Shown: positions 29,983-39,416 of the stretch, in pieces
Numbering within the stretch: the first letter of the stretch is position 1
Layout: the number at the start of each line of letters is the position of its first letter
DNA from: a virus
Strand: one strand, 5' to 3'
Virus record (IMG/VR): IMGVR_UViG_3300032046_000042
Span: 1 to 48,037 of that record
DNA length: 48,037 bases
Position numbers and translations under genes: made by a program
Notes under the pieces: model-generated
The model's database searches: none
What the model saw: the letters and a program-made list of their open reading frames with translations, nothing else
Told to the model about the DNA's origin: nothing

Positions 29983-29995
29983 TTATTTTCTCCTG

Positions 29996-30673
29996 TTAAG
30001 CAAAGTCGTCGTTGAAGTCAAGGTTAAATTCAGTCGGTGGCGGTGGTGGAATTGGCGCGGGGTCAGTGTTCCAGAACAGCAAATCAACATTAGCAGGAAC
30101 AAGACGGCGAAACAAACACTCAATGATATTGGTAACGTTGTTTCCAAAATGAATCGGATAGGTATAGGTAAATTCGTATGCCTCGGTTACAGCATAGCGA
30201 ACAATCATAGTAAACCGCGCCGCACGCAGATCAGGAAAAAACACCATTGGGAATGTATAAGTAAACGCGCCATAGGTTATGCCGTGTTCTATTGTAATAA
30301 CCACGCCAAACAGTAATGCCAGATTGATAAAGTCCAATTCTGTTTGAACACCGAGCGCGGCAAGTTTAATCAGAATCTGTTGCCGCCTTACCTCAATGCT
30401 TTCATTAGTGCTGAAACAGCCGTCCGGTATTCCTACCGTTTTTTCCCACTCGTCAATATACGCGCTGCCTGTTTGGATATTTAATTCTGAATCCATGAGG
30501 CATAGCAAAGCCTCGGCATCCTGTGTTGTGTGCGACAACCCACGCAAGAATTGACGGTACAAAGAGTCGTTCAAATTTTTTGCAATAAACAGCTTACCGT
30601 TAGGCAAAAAATCAGCCATCGCTTGAGTATTCTCCTCAAGGTCGTGGCAAGTAAAAATGGTTTCCTGAATCAT
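29996..30673 (-). CDS. Baseplate protein, Mu gp48/YmfQ-like
   Basis: 225 residues. The start (AMADFLPNGKLFIAKN...LYRQFLRGLSHT) and RRQQILIKLAALGVQTELDFINLA match DUF2313-type proteins that link the baseplate wedge to fibres. Proline-rich C-terminus (PAPIPPPPP). The start overlaps the end of the gp47-like gene by ATGA. Confidence 0.82.
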   Translation of the reverse strand: MIQETIFTCHDLEENTQAMADFLPNGKLFIAKNLNDSLYRQFLRGLSHTTQDAEALLCLMDSELNIQTGSAYIDEWEKTVGIPDGCFSTNESIEVRRQQILIKLAALGVQTELDFINLALLFGVVITIEHGITYGAFTYTFPMVFFPDLRAARFTMIVRYAVTEAYEFTYTYPIHFGNNVTNIIECLFRRLVPANVDLLFWNTDPAPIPPPPPTEFNLDFNDDFA

Positions 30674-31944
30674 GCAAATGTTACCGAACCGAGTACAGGA
30701 TATTGATTAGCCGCGCCGCCAATGTTTCCAACGGGACTTGATAGAACAAAATCAATTACCAGTGCGCCAGTTGAAGCATCAATAGCGGACGCTATCGCAT
30801 AGTTATACTGCGTGGCTGTCAACGCTACGCCTACCGTCGCAAAATCCTCAAACAATGCTTTAAGGTTGGCTGCTATTGCCGCCTTCATTGTAGGAGTGTT
30901 AGGCGTTACGCTGGTAAAAACAAAGTTGGCGGTGGCTGGCGAGGGAGCAAGAACGATTACATCGGCATCCGCTGTATGCGCTGGCTTAATCAAAAGAATT
31001 TTCTGCTTAACCTCTGCCACTTCGCTTGCTTCAGGTATCGGGCTGGCATCGTTTCTGCGTACAAAATAAATCGTTACCTGCCCAACTTGCGGCGTGATCT
31101 CATCAACAAAAACATCCGTTACACCGGCAACCTTTTTTGCTTGAGAAATAATTGCAGACGCATTGAATAACGCAACCGGATTCTGTATCCGCTCAAGCAT
31201 TCGAGTACGCAGTGAGTCGAGTGTTTCCTGATCTGAACCGCCACCAATCGCGCCAAAGTCAACTCGCGCATTAGCGTCCACACCAATAATAGGAGTGGAG
31301 AATTTTAGCGAGGCATTAGCAAGCTGGTTCTGTGACTGACCAAACTCGATTGACTGCACAGTGAAGGATGCCATTACCACAGTCATCACGATAACGCCTG
31401 TACCAACAGGCGCGAATGATGGAATGGCGTATGTAAACTCGTCTGTTCCAATTACTGTGATGGTGAATGTTCCGTTATATTGCGCCTGTGCCGCACCGGA
31501 AATCGTTACAGACTGACCAGTGAATAACGGGTTATCGCTTGAAAGTTTTGCAGTAGCAACCAAGCCGATTGAAGTAAGCAAAATAATACTCACTACAATC
31601 GTGTTAATTTCTGCCGCAGAAGTTGTTTTATAAAGCGTGCCATCGGATGCGACAAGCTGGCTACTCAATGGAATAACTGAACCAACGATACCAGTTGCAA
31701 CCATGCCGCCGTCTGCCTGTGTTGCTGGCAGTAATAGAATCCCCCAAATAGACGCCCACAGTTGTAGCTTTTCTTCAGCGGTAATTGGCACGGATTCTAA
31801 TTCAAGAATACGCAACTGCTTGTAGAACTCAAACACGCGCCGAGCATTAGCGATTGCTTGTGCGCCCATCCACGATTCTTGCAGAAATGGATTGGCTGTA
31901 GAAGGAAGCTCTCTCGCTAAATCAGCGAGGCTTCTTTCTTCCAT
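30670..31944 (-). CDS. Baseplate wedge protein, gpJ/Mu gp47-like
   Basis: 424 residues from the ATG at 31944, four bases after the gp46-like stop; longer frames would overlap that gene by 77 bases. The baseplate J pattern is clear: GGGSDQETLDSLRTRMLERIQNPVALFN, VAGVTDVFVDEI, and a C-terminal YNYAIASAIDAS. An insertion at about 123-190 (ISGAAQAQYNGTFTITVIGTDEFTY) is shared with two other virion proteins. It forms the wedge around the hub. Confidence 0.88.
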   Translation of the reverse strand: MEERSLADLARELPSTANPFLQESWMGAQAIANARRVFEFYKQLRILELESVPITAEEKLQLWASIWGILLLPATQADGGMVATGIVGSVIPLSSQLVASDGTLYKTTSAAEINTIVVSIILLTSIGLVATAKLSSDNPLFTGQSVTISGAAQAQYNGTFTITVIGTDEFTYAIPSFAPVGTGVIVMTVVMASFTVQSIEFGQSQNQLANASLKFSTPIIGVDANARVDFGAIGGGSDQETLDSLRTRMLERIQNPVALFNASAIISQAKKVAGVTDVFVDEITPQVGQVTIYFVRRNDASPIPEASEVAEVKQKILLIKPAHTADADVIVLAPSPATANFVFTSVTPNTPTMKAAIAANLKALFEDFATVGVALTATQYNYAIASAIDASTGALVIDFVLSSPVGNIGGAANQYPVLGSVTFA

Positions 31945-31948
31945 CTGT

Positions 31949-32428
31949 TTAGGGTCTGTCGGTATAACCAAAGCCACCAGTATTCTCCCATAGCGTATAG
32001 TTTCTTGACTCGACTGACGAATCAAACCTTACCATTCTAATGTTTGCTACAACTGCGCTGGCATCAATATCTCGCCTCGTTGTAACAATGATTTGCTGCA
32101 AGTATCCAAAGTCTACCAGCCAAGCCAGTGCTTGCTCAAGGTAATCCCGCGCACGGTTCACAGTGTTATTGGTCAAGCGTGTCTGGTAAAGAAGCCACAG
32201 CTTGCTTCCAAGTTCCACGGGGCGATTGAAGTCGCCAATCCAACCTTCTCTTGCGTAGCTTTCAGGCACTTCTGTTGCTGTGGCACGCCGATTACTGCCA
32301 AAGATTGAAAGCAGTATTGCCGTATTAAACGAGTCGGTTTTTTTGAAGTCGCCTGAATCGTCTAATTCAAGATCAAAATAACCAAGCTCACTACCATCAC
32401 CAAATTCTATGTCTGTATATCTCGTCAT
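31949..32428 (-). CDS. Baseplate protein, Mu gp46-like
   Basis: 159 residues. SNRRATATEVPESYAREGWIGDFN and a C-terminal NYTLWENTGG fit the phage GP46 family, the gp25/lysozyme-like wedge component. The start overlaps the end of the spike gene by 4 bases. Confidence 0.85.
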   Translation of the reverse strand: MTRYTDIEFGDGSELGYFDLELDDSGDFKKTDSFNTAILLSIFGSNRRATATEVPESYAREGWIGDFNRPVELGSKLWLLYQTRLTNNTVNRARDYLEQALAWLVDFGYLQQIIVTTRRDIDASAVVANIRMVRFDSSVESRNYTLWENTGGFGYTDRP

Positions 32429-32988
32429 GTGACCACTCCTGTATTAGATGGACCGACCATCACGCCAACATGAGTATGGGTGTTGCTTATGTTTTTATTG
32501 TTAGAGCTTAACTTACCGTGGAAATCAGTATCACCGTTCACTGTTAGCTTTGAATTTATAGTTATCTGTGTTGCGTTTATTGTTAGGTTGTTCAGATTGA
32601 TAACTGCATCTACACCAGTGATGGTAATGTTTTTAACTGTTTCAATTAAATCTTTGGCAATTACTATTTCCAAGTCGCCATTTTCTTTCATATACATATA
32701 AGTTTTGGCGAGCATATTTTCCAAAACCACTTCGCCAGGTTTCAATCCTCTCTTGCGTAGGCGTGGAGTGAACGGAATGCCGAGTCTGTTCTGCTCTTGC
32801 CCTTGCACTTGAAAAATTGCAACAAGCGTTTCCTTGCCTTCAGGTGGGCGAGAGGTTAATCCATACGGCTGAACCAATGGCACATTAGCTGTCTTGCCAA
32901 GGTAAGTCATCTGCGCTTGTGGGAAGTTTTCAGTGTCATCAGTGTTAAGTGTGACAAGACCCATTTTAAGCTGGTTGCGATCTTTCAT
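32425..32988 (-). CDS. Baseplate spike, Mu gp45/gpV-like
   Basis: 187 residues. An OB-fold-like N-terminal half (PPEGKETLVAIFQVQGQEQNRLGIP) leads to a beta-helical region rich in T, N and I repeats (NLTINATQITINSKLTVNGD) and a terminal NTHTHVGV, where histidines would bind the apical iron. This is the membrane-piercing tip. Confidence 0.88.
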   Translation of the reverse strand: MKDRNQLKMGLVTLNTDDTENFPQAQMTYLGKTANVPLVQPYGLTSRPPEGKETLVAIFQVQGQEQNRLGIPFTPRLRKRGLKPGEVVLENMLAKTYMYMKENGDLEIVIAKDLIETVKNITITGVDAVINLNNLTINATQITINSKLTVNGDTDFHGKLSSNNKNISNTHTHVGVMVGPSNTGVVT

Positions 32989-34094
32989 AATAATTGAAAG
33001 CCTCCATCTTTCTTTTTCTTCTTATCAATTTTTTTCTCATTCAACTGCAAAGTGAACGCATCCTTTTCCATCATGTCGAACTTGGTTGTAGAGCCGCCAA
33101 CTTCAACTGACATAGAAATAGACTTTACCAGCATGAAGTCATTTATATCTGCAAAGTAATCATTCACAAATAAAAGACGATCAACCTTAAACGGCTCACC
33201 AGTATCGGGTAAACCAATGCCTTCAACGGTTGCGCTATACACTCTGCTACGCGCCTTTCTAATGTTGGCTTCCCATTGTGCGCGTAACTGACTTTGCTCG
33301 GAATTAGACGACTGTTCGGCAACAAGATATAGAACGCGGCTTTTTCTTATCTCATTATCAAAGACAGTAATGCCTTCAGAATTAACTGTGTCATCCATGT
33401 CTTGATCTTCAAAGTTATTTAACCCTGACAAATTGGATTGACTGACCACGGAATACTGACCAAATCTATCGGCATCGTTATAGGTTGAGCTGGCATCAAG
33501 AACAGTGTTGTTGCCGTTGTTGAGCGTATTGATAAGCGAATAATTCATCTCAACACCGCTTGCTCGTAGCAACAGCATATCCCCATCACCATTTTCGGAA
33601 ATCAATACCTGCCTTTTCCTTGCGTATTTCTCAAGAAATTCAAACGCGCCTTGACCAGCCTCAACCGAAACAATTTCTTCTGCTGTGTATGGCTGAAAGG
33701 CATCAGGCGGCAGGTCGGTAAGCACTTTCATATCAACACCAAGAAACGCAATTACTTGTTGCGCTACATCAACAAGAGTTGCCGGTGGCTGAACTTCAAT
33801 AGAGCCAGCGGAAAGCGTGCTATCAACTAAATCAGAACCTTTGCCTCTGCCTTGAATCTGCAACTCGTGATCTGTTGTCGAGTACGATGGGGAAATTGAT
33901 TCCACCCATCCAGTCATTATCGCTTCTTTGTTTGAAACTATGCGAACACTTGCGCCACGACGAATAGGAAATGCCTTTGCTTCTGCCGCAGTTGCAGTGA
34001 AATCAAATTTTCCAGTCGCTTCATCCATGCTTCTTGAAACATTTATTTTCTTGAATGTTGTAAACGGTACGCCGTCCACTTCCATAGAAATCAT
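32985..34094 (-). CDS. Baseplate hub protein, Mu gp44/gpD-like
   Basis: 369 residues. VDGVPFTTFKKINVSRSMDEATGKFDFTAT and a RRGASVRIVSNKEAIMTGWVESISPSYS segment match the gp27-like hub family on which the spike sits. A lysine-rich C-terminus. Overlaps both neighbours by 4 bases. Confidence 0.87.
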   Translation of the reverse strand: MISMEVDGVPFTTFKKINVSRSMDEATGKFDFTATAAEAKAFPIRRGASVRIVSNKEAIMTGWVESISPSYSTTDHELQIQGRGKGSDLVDSTLSAGSIEVQPPATLVDVAQQVIAFLGVDMKVLTDLPPDAFQPYTAEEIVSVEAGQGAFEFLEKYARKRQVLISENGDGDMLLLRASGVEMNYSLINTLNNGNNTVLDASSTYNDADRFGQYSVVSQSNLSGLNNFEDQDMDDTVNSEGITVFDNEIRKSRVLYLVAEQSSNSEQSQLRAQWEANIRKARSRVYSATVEGIGLPDTGEPFKVDRLLFVNDYFADINDFMLVKSISMSVEVGGSTTKFDMMEKDAFTLQLNEKKIDKKKKKDGGFQLL

Positions 34095-35314
34095 ATTGTA
34101 AGAACCTTCATGTTGTCGGACATAAAAGTTAAGTTATCTGCCTGTGGTCTATTCAACTGCACCAGCTTATCGACAAGCGCATCAAAGTCATCCACCGCGC
34201 CATAGTAGCGATAGGCAACAACAGAGAGCGGAACGGTTTTAATCTTTATCACTAAAACCTGCGAGGCATTTAACTTGGTTTCCTCTAACCATTGATTGAC
34301 CAATGCTCGCATTGTCGTGAGCTGTTCGATTACTTCTTCATCTACAAATCCACTATTGACCATCTTGGTATACTGCGTTTCCATTAGCTCTTGCACTGTT
34401 TCAATTTGGTCAACAGAATCAAAAGCCGCTTCCGAGGCAACCTCGTAAGTCAATCCAAGATAGCTTGCTTGTGTTCCATAAGAAACGACATTGGTGTTCT
34501 GCGCTATTTCTACGCGCTGTACAGTTGTTGGCGTTGGTCGTGTGATGTTGTCGCCAAAGTTAAACATCCGTTGGAATACTTGTATTGCCGCCGCTTCGGT
34601 TGTGTACAGACCGGCACTCGTATTCATTAAGCTAATCATGCTGTCTGCCAAGTTCTGTGGAACTTGAATCAGTGAGGTAATGTCCGTGTTGAATTGCTGC
34701 AACTCTGCCGCGTAAGCATTCACTTCACTTTTTATTTGATTGAATGTAGAAGTTGCTGAAGCAAGTTGCGCGCTGAAAGCATCAAGATTTGCTTGCACAG
34801 CCTTGAATGCTTGAGGTGCAGCGGCTTTTAGCTTTGCAATGATTGAATCCTTTATCGACAACTGCACCTTCTTTCTCTGTTTTTTTATTGCTGAAAGAGA
34901 TGGCGATTGTGGTTGTGGATTTGTGAAGCGGTCAGAAATATCAAACTCTAACTCGATTGAAGAATAGCCAAGATTCTTAAAGGTTTCGTTGATTGTCCAA
35001 TTACGCGCCACAACATCCATGCTGCCAGAAAAGAACGGGTGCGATAGTGTACCCAAGCCGCCTTTCTCAAGTGCGGCAAGAAGCGCATCACGCTTTTGAA
35101 AATATGTTCTTTTATCTGTTGGTGTTTCAGCATTTATAAGCGCGGATATTTTATAGTTGCGCGGCAGAAAACCTAAATCTTCAATGCTTTGCTTATTGCT
35201 GTTTGGGTATTCGTGCTTCGCTTGTTTACGACCACCGCTTGTTGTTGCAGACAAAACAAGAAACGATGCGCCGCGAAAACTTCCGGCAAATAAGTCGTCA
35301 AGAATAACCGGCAT
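34091..35314 (-). CDS. Tail/DNA circularisation protein, Mu gp43-like
   Basis: 407 residues. The first 110 have the DNA_circ_N pattern (GSFRGASFLVLSATTSGGRKQAKHEYPNS in two parts, then FLPRNYKI and FQKRDALLAALEKGGLG). The middle is a long coiled coil. The C-terminus VVAYRYYGAVDDFDALVDKLVQLN resembles LysM-like tail ends. It connects tube and hub. Confidence 0.87.
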   Translation of the reverse strand: MPVILDDLFAGSFRGASFLVLSATTSGGRKQAKHEYPNSNKQSIEDLGFLPRNYKISALINAETPTDKRTYFQKRDALLAALEKGGLGTLSHPFFSGSMDVVARNWTINETFKNLGYSSIELEFDISDRFTNPQPQSPSLSAIKKQRKKVQLSIKDSIIAKLKAAAPQAFKAVQANLDAFSAQLASATSTFNQIKSEVNAYAAELQQFNTDITSLIQVPQNLADSMISLMNTSAGLYTTEAAAIQVFQRMFNFGDNITRPTPTTVQRVEIAQNTNVVSYGTQASYLGLTYEVASEAAFDSVDQIETVQELMETQYTKMVNSGFVDEEVIEQLTTMRALVNQWLEETKLNASQVLVIKIKTVPLSVVAYRYYGAVDDFDALVDKLVQLNRPQADNLTFMSDNMKVLTI

Positions 35315-36783
35315 TACCCTGCCCCTGCCATGTTCTTGCCAGTAGGCATATCAACACCATTACCAGCAGCGGACACTGACTTCAGAACGCCTTTAGGGTC
35401 ATTGACATTTATCTGAATCTCGCCAGTAACAGGCTTGTCTTTGCCCATGCCAACAAGATCAGCGAATGATTGGCTTTCAGGCAGTATTGCTTTCATCTCT
35501 GCACCAAAATCTACCGAACCACCACTACCAATGTATGCAAACACAAGCGCGAGAAGTTTTGCCGCCTTACCTAACAAGCCAATTAACTCAACAAACGCGC
35601 CAACAAGTAAACCAATCAACTGAACGATGCCAGAAATAGCCATACCAACTAAACCAAAGGCAGCTCCAATTACTTGCAAGCCAGCGGGGTCAAGCGTGTC
35701 TATTTGTTGTTTCATTCTGTCAAGGAAGTCGCCCATTAAAGACATACTGCCTTCATCGAATACCATCACAAGTTTTTCTTGCACGGTTGCCTTTAGTTGC
35801 GCCCATTTTGCAGAAACAGATTGCATCCTTATTGCAGCCTGTTCACTTGCAATGGATGTTCCAGTAAGGCTTTTTGTATAAGCATCCATTGAGCCAGCAG
35901 AATTCATAAGAATAGTGGCAACATCCACATTCTCTAATCCAACCAACTTCATAAGTTCCGCTGTTCTTTTTGCGGGGTCTTTTACTTTCTCAAGTGATGT
36001 TTTGAGCTTTCCAAACATTCCATCAAGACCTTGCTTGCCAACTGTATAACCTTTTGCGCTTAACTTCATAAGAACAGCAGCCAATCCTGTGCCAGCCATT
36101 TCCGCTTTGATACCGCCATGAGCAAGCGATTCAATCATTGAGTTTAACTGTTCAAAACTTGCACCGGACATTTTCGCGGCAACGGCAGACTTGATTACAG
36201 CCCTGCCAGTTTCATCAACTTCAGACGAACCGAGCTTTGCTTCTGCCGCCAACACATTTACAAATCGAGCCGCTTGATCTGCACCAGCACCCATCTGGTT
36301 AAGCGATTCAGCAACAACCCGCGAGGCTGTCGCCATGTCTACGCCAGACGCTTTTGAAAGTGTCATTACTTCTTTGGTAACGGATTGAAGCGCAGGTATG
36401 TTGGACAGAAGTTCTGGCTTCGCACCACCAATCAACTTCATGCCTTCCATTACATCCGTTCCACTTTGACCAAACTGTTTTCCCAACTTCATTGCAGAAT
36501 ACTTCAACGATTCAAGGTCAGTACCAGTCGCGCCAGTCAATGCAGAAAGCTCAAGCAATTTATCTTCAAACTCGGTCACATAGGCAACAGAAGATTTAAG
36601 TCCTTCAAGTGCAGCAAATCCACCTGCCAACATACCAATGCCACTTATCAAGCCGCCCATGCTTACAGGTTTGGATAATGGAGAAATTGCGGCTTGCATT
36701 TCTTTCGATGCAGCCGCCATTTTTTTGACAGGTTGAGTAAACTGATCTATCGCTTTATAGATTACCGATACATTGAAAGCCAT
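35314..36783 (-). CDS. Tape measure protein
   Basis: 489 residues. TP901-type core: AYVTEFEDKLLELSALTGATGTDLESLKYSAMKLG and SGVDMATASRVVAESLNQMG, with hydrophobic segments at about 375-420 (GLVGMAISGIVQLIGLLVGAFVELIG). Tape length sets tail length at about 1.5 angstrom per residue, so a tail near 70-75 nm is expected. Preceded by the frameshifted chaperone pair, as in most tailed phages. Confidence 0.92.
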   Translation of the reverse strand: MAFNVSVIYKAIDQFTQPVKKMAAASKEMQAAISPLSKPVSMGGLISGIGMLAGGFAALEGLKSSVAYVTEFEDKLLELSALTGATGTDLESLKYSAMKLGKQFGQSGTDVMEGMKLIGGAKPELLSNIPALQSVTKEVMTLSKASGVDMATASRVVAESLNQMGAGADQAARFVNVLAAEAKLGSSEVDETGRAVIKSAVAAKMSGASFEQLNSMIESLAHGGIKAEMAGTGLAAVLMKLSAKGYTVGKQGLDGMFGKLKTSLEKVKDPAKRTAELMKLVGLENVDVATILMNSAGSMDAYTKSLTGTSIASEQAAIRMQSVSAKWAQLKATVQEKLVMVFDEGSMSLMGDFLDRMKQQIDTLDPAGLQVIGAAFGLVGMAISGIVQLIGLLVGAFVELIGLLGKAAKLLALVFAYIGSGGSVDFGAEMKAILPESQSFADLVGMGKDKPVTGEIQINVNDPKGVLKSVSAAGNGVDMPTGKNMAGAG

Positions 36784-36786
36784 AAC

Positions 36787-36986
36787 TCACCGCCTGTTTT
36801 TCTGTTTACGGATTGCTTCTTCTTCCTCCCTGCCAATCCGTTTTGCTTCTCTTAATAATCTAGCAACCTTTGTCAGCGGTTGACGCTCTAAATACTCAAG
36901 CGTTAAGCCACCATCATAGAACCGAACCAGTCGCAGCATACACGCTTCTATTTCTTGCTCTGTTTCCGTAGTGATGATGGTAGAAT
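36787..36986 (-). CDS. Frameshift extension of the tail assembly chaperone
   Basis: An open frame in the -1 register of the upstream chaperone, without a start codon of its own. It encodes about 66 residues (YSTIITTETEQEIEACMLRL..., then EEEEAIRKQKNRR) and ends four bases before the tape measure ATG. Fused by frameshifting it gives a long form of about 204 residues, the equivalent of the gpG-T type chaperone that binds the tape measure protein. Confidence 0.8.
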
Positions 36987-37400
36987 AAAATTTGCAAGGT
37001 ACTCTCCCATCAGAGCATCAGTATCATCTGGCGACAAATCATCCCACAGCTTGGCAGTGATTCGTTCCTCGCCTTCAACCAAGCACGAACCTTCGCACAT
37101 GAATTTTCTAAAGTCGTCATGGAACTGAACCATGTCTGTTTCAGAAGTAAGCATCATCATCATTACATCAGAACCGGCAATCGTAGACTCGCCTGTATCC
37201 TTCTGTGCTGGCTGTTCTGTTTTGTTGGTAGCGATATTAGCCATAGCTCTGTGAAGTGCTTGCTGTAGCTTTACGCGGTGTCTGGTGTGTGCATTCGTTG
37301 GCGCAGTTAAAACAAGCATCTGTCCTTGCTTTGAAGTGCCTTGGTGGTGGTAGGTAATTTCTTTGGAAAGTAAAAATTCTATTGAATCGCCGTTGCTCAT
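36948..37400 (-). CDS. Tail assembly chaperone, short form
   Basis: 150 residues directly upstream of the tape measure gene, after tube and sheath. Polar N-terminal half and helical C-terminal half ending ANFILPSSLRKQSKK. The position and the slippery heptamer before the stop identify it. The short form is expected in excess over the frameshifted long form. Confidence 0.82.
   Translation of the reverse strand: MSNGDSIEFLLSKEITYHHQGTSKQGQMLVLTAPTNAHTRHRVKLQQALHRAMANIATNKTEQPAQKDTGESTIAGSDVMMMMLTSETDMVQFHDDFRKFMCEGSCLVEGEERITAKLWDDLSPDDTDALMGEYLANFILPSSLRKQSKK
36987..36993 (-). other. -1 frameshift slippery site
   Basis: On the - strand A AAT TTT in the zero frame, an exact X-XXY-YYZ heptamer (X=A, Y=T, Z=T), 36 bases before the zero-frame stop. 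Slipping one base back continues into the open frame at 36787-36986. Confidence 0.82.
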
Positions 37401-37422
37401 GTTTGCTCACTCCGAAAATTAG

Positions 37423-37443
37423 AAAGGCGGCTTTTACACCGCC
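37423..37443 (-). terminator. Intrinsic terminator after the tail tube gene
   Basis: On the - strand GGCGG, loop TGTAAAAG, CCGCC, then TTTCTAATTTT. A perfect 5-bp GC stem 14 bases after the tube stop; the T run is broken, so partial termination is likely. Confidence 0.55.
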
Positions 37444-37457
37444 ATCCCGTTTGACTA

Positions 37458-37856
37458 TTAAATAGTCGCCTTGTCTGCTTTGAACTCAACTTCTATAACA
37501 CCATCCGCTGACAGTGAAACTTCATAGTCACCAGTCAATGCAGCGTTATTGAATGTCCGAGTCAACGAACCTTCGAGAACAGTTGCAGTGACAGCGATAA
37601 CATTCTTGTTGGCGTTTGTTTTCCACTCACGCGCCAGTGCAATGTTGGCAACTGTAGAACGCAAAGAAAACTTGACCATAGCAAGATTGGTTTCCACATC
37701 GTTGGAATAAACCTGCTCAAGCACGCCGCCACCTGCCGACTGCACAAGAACAGATTGCTCCCCGTAGCCTTCAGTAAACGAAAGCGAATTTGGAACAATG
37801 TTTACTCCCACATTATTTACAATAACACTGGCATCCGATATTTGCGTCTTACTCAT
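37458..37856 (-). CDS. Tail tube protein
   Basis: 132 residues, directly after the sheath gene, beta-rich throughout. Pattern: VNNVGVNIVPNSLSFTEGYGEQSVLVQSAGG and a C-terminal GDYEVSLSADGVIEVEFKAD. It fits the Mu gpM-type inner tube. Followed by a terminator, consistent with high-copy expression. Confidence 0.88.
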   Translation of the reverse strand: MSKTQISDASVIVNNVGVNIVPNSLSFTEGYGEQSVLVQSAGGGVLEQVYSNDVETNLAMVKFSLRSTVANIALAREWKTNANKNVIAVTATVLEGSLTRTFNNAALTGDYEVSLSADGVIEVEFKADKATI

Positions 37857-37859
37857 GGC

Positions 37860-39416
37860 TTAACCCTCTGCCGTAAATGCTATTTGGATTGTTGCAAGAA
37901 TGACTCGCAACTGTGTAACGATTGGAACAATCATCTGCACCGTGGCTTTACCTTGTGCAAGATCAAGAGTAACAAGCAAATTCTGCTTGTAAAACTTCAA
38001 CGCAGTTTCGCCGTCTTGAACCAAAACGATATTGGCAAGTTGTTGATACAACTGCGTGCAGAACGCTTCAATGACTGCACCGTTCGCCATTGCGCGACCA
38101 GCAATCAATGCGCCTTCAGTCAAACGACTTTGGGCAAAGCGTGCTTTTAGGTTGTTAAAATAAAACTCACGAATGTTGCTTGAGGTTTGCACATATTCCA
38201 AATACTTGAAAGTAATATCGGGATTGCTTGCAACATCAGTCTTATAAGTTGTCAGCACTTCGCCAAGCAATACTTCATTGTTGGAAATGTTATTACCAAC
38301 AATCGAACCACCTGACTGCTTGATAAACTCTTGCTCCGGTGCAGTCCATCCATCTTTTACATTCATCAATGGCAGATCAGGAATTGGCGTATTGAAGAAC
38401 GGAAGCGATGCAAGAGCAGACGAACCAAAGCGATCAAGACCGCCTTGCCGTGCAATAACAAATCTGCCAATAGCTGCACCGTCAGTCAATCGCAATGCAC
38501 TGATACTCGCAATCTGTGCAGCGGTGGCGTATGGAATCTCAAGAATCGCGCCGCCTTTATGGGTCGCGGTGTTTACAAACTCATCCGCAAACACGCAAAG
38601 ACTTTGACTGTTTAAGGCATCAAGTGTTGCAAGCGCACCTGAAAGCGTATCATCAACAAGCATGAAAGCAACACCGTCAAGAATGTTGTTTGAAACATTC
38701 CAGCGAGAATCAAGTTCGTTCTTGATTGTGTCAATGTCATCCGTGTATGCCCAAAGATATGTCTGGTAACGCTCATCTTCAATAACATCAAATAAGCCGG
38801 TAAAAGATGGGTCAATCAAACCGCCGGACATTGGCGTGGCAACTACTGCGCTCAAGCCAACTACATTTTTAACTGACAATTCCAAGCCAATAGTGTTACC
38901 AACCGTGCCGCCATTTTCTGCGGTGATGGTAATTGCACCAGCGGTGTTGGAGCAGGTTACAGGAACAGTTGCGTGGGCATTGATAGCAATAGTCAATGTT
39001 GTAGCAACGATGCTTGGAGTATCACCAACCGCTACAGGGATTTGGAATCTGTAATCAACTTTTGAGCCGATATAAAAAGTAATCAATCCGGCAACAGTTG
39101 CGGCAGTACCAGCAATGGTCATCGTGCCAGTAGCTTGAACCGCCGAGCCATTATCATCAAGTGCAATGGCATCGAGTCTGGTCACTGTGTTGTAGCGGCG
39201 CACATTGCGACACTGACCGGAGAGCATAGACTTCGCGCCAAACAGCGTGTCCCATGAATTATCATTCTGTATCTGCGTTACAAGTGCGCCAGATACCGCT
39301 GTTCCGCCAGCGAGTTTCTGTCCGATAGCAAGAATGCGCTGCGGCTTATTACCGACAAGCGTATCCGAGCTAACCAGCGCAATGGTTACTTCCGGTTCAC
39401 GAATTACTGTTGCCAT
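37860..39416 (-). CDS. Contractile tail sheath protein
   Basis: 518 residues, Mu gpL-like. N-terminal VIREPEVTIALVSSDTLVGNKPQRILAIGQ, a central LRLTDGAAIGRFVIARQGGL and a C-terminal ARFAQSRLTEGALIAGRAMANGAVIEAFCTQLY. The region about 95-190 (TMTIAGTAATVAGLITFYIG...VTCSNTAGAITITAENGG) is an inserted beta domain seen in this group. It makes the phage a myovirus. Confidence 0.95.
   Translation of the reverse strand: MATVIREPEVTIALVSSDTLVGNKPQRILAIGQKLAGGTAVSGALVTQIQNDNSWDTLFGAKSMLSGQCRNVRRYNTVTRLDAIALDDNGSAVQATGTMTIAGTAATVAGLITFYIGSKVDYRFQIPVAVGDTPSIVATTLTIAINAHATVPVTCSNTAGAITITAENGGTVGNTIGLELSVKNVVGLSAVVATPMSGGLIDPSFTGLFDVIEDERYQTYLWAYTDDIDTIKNELDSRWNVSNNILDGVAFMLVDDTLSGALATLDALNSQSLCVFADEFVNTATHKGGAILEIPYATAAQIASISALRLTDGAAIGRFVIARQGGLDRFGSSALASLPFFNTPIPDLPLMNVKDGWTAPEQEFIKQSGGSIVGNNISNNEVLLGEVLTTYKTDVASNPDITFKYLEYVQTSSNIREFYFNNLKARFAQSRLTEGALIAGRAMANGAVIEAFCTQLYQQLANIVLVQDGETALKFYKQNLLVTLDLAQGKATVQMIVPIVTQLRVILATIQIAFTAEG

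Noticed and set aside
32920-32950. CTGATGACACTGAAAAC on the - strand
   Set aside because: Core-like words but only four bases between them, so no stem II; inside the spike gene.
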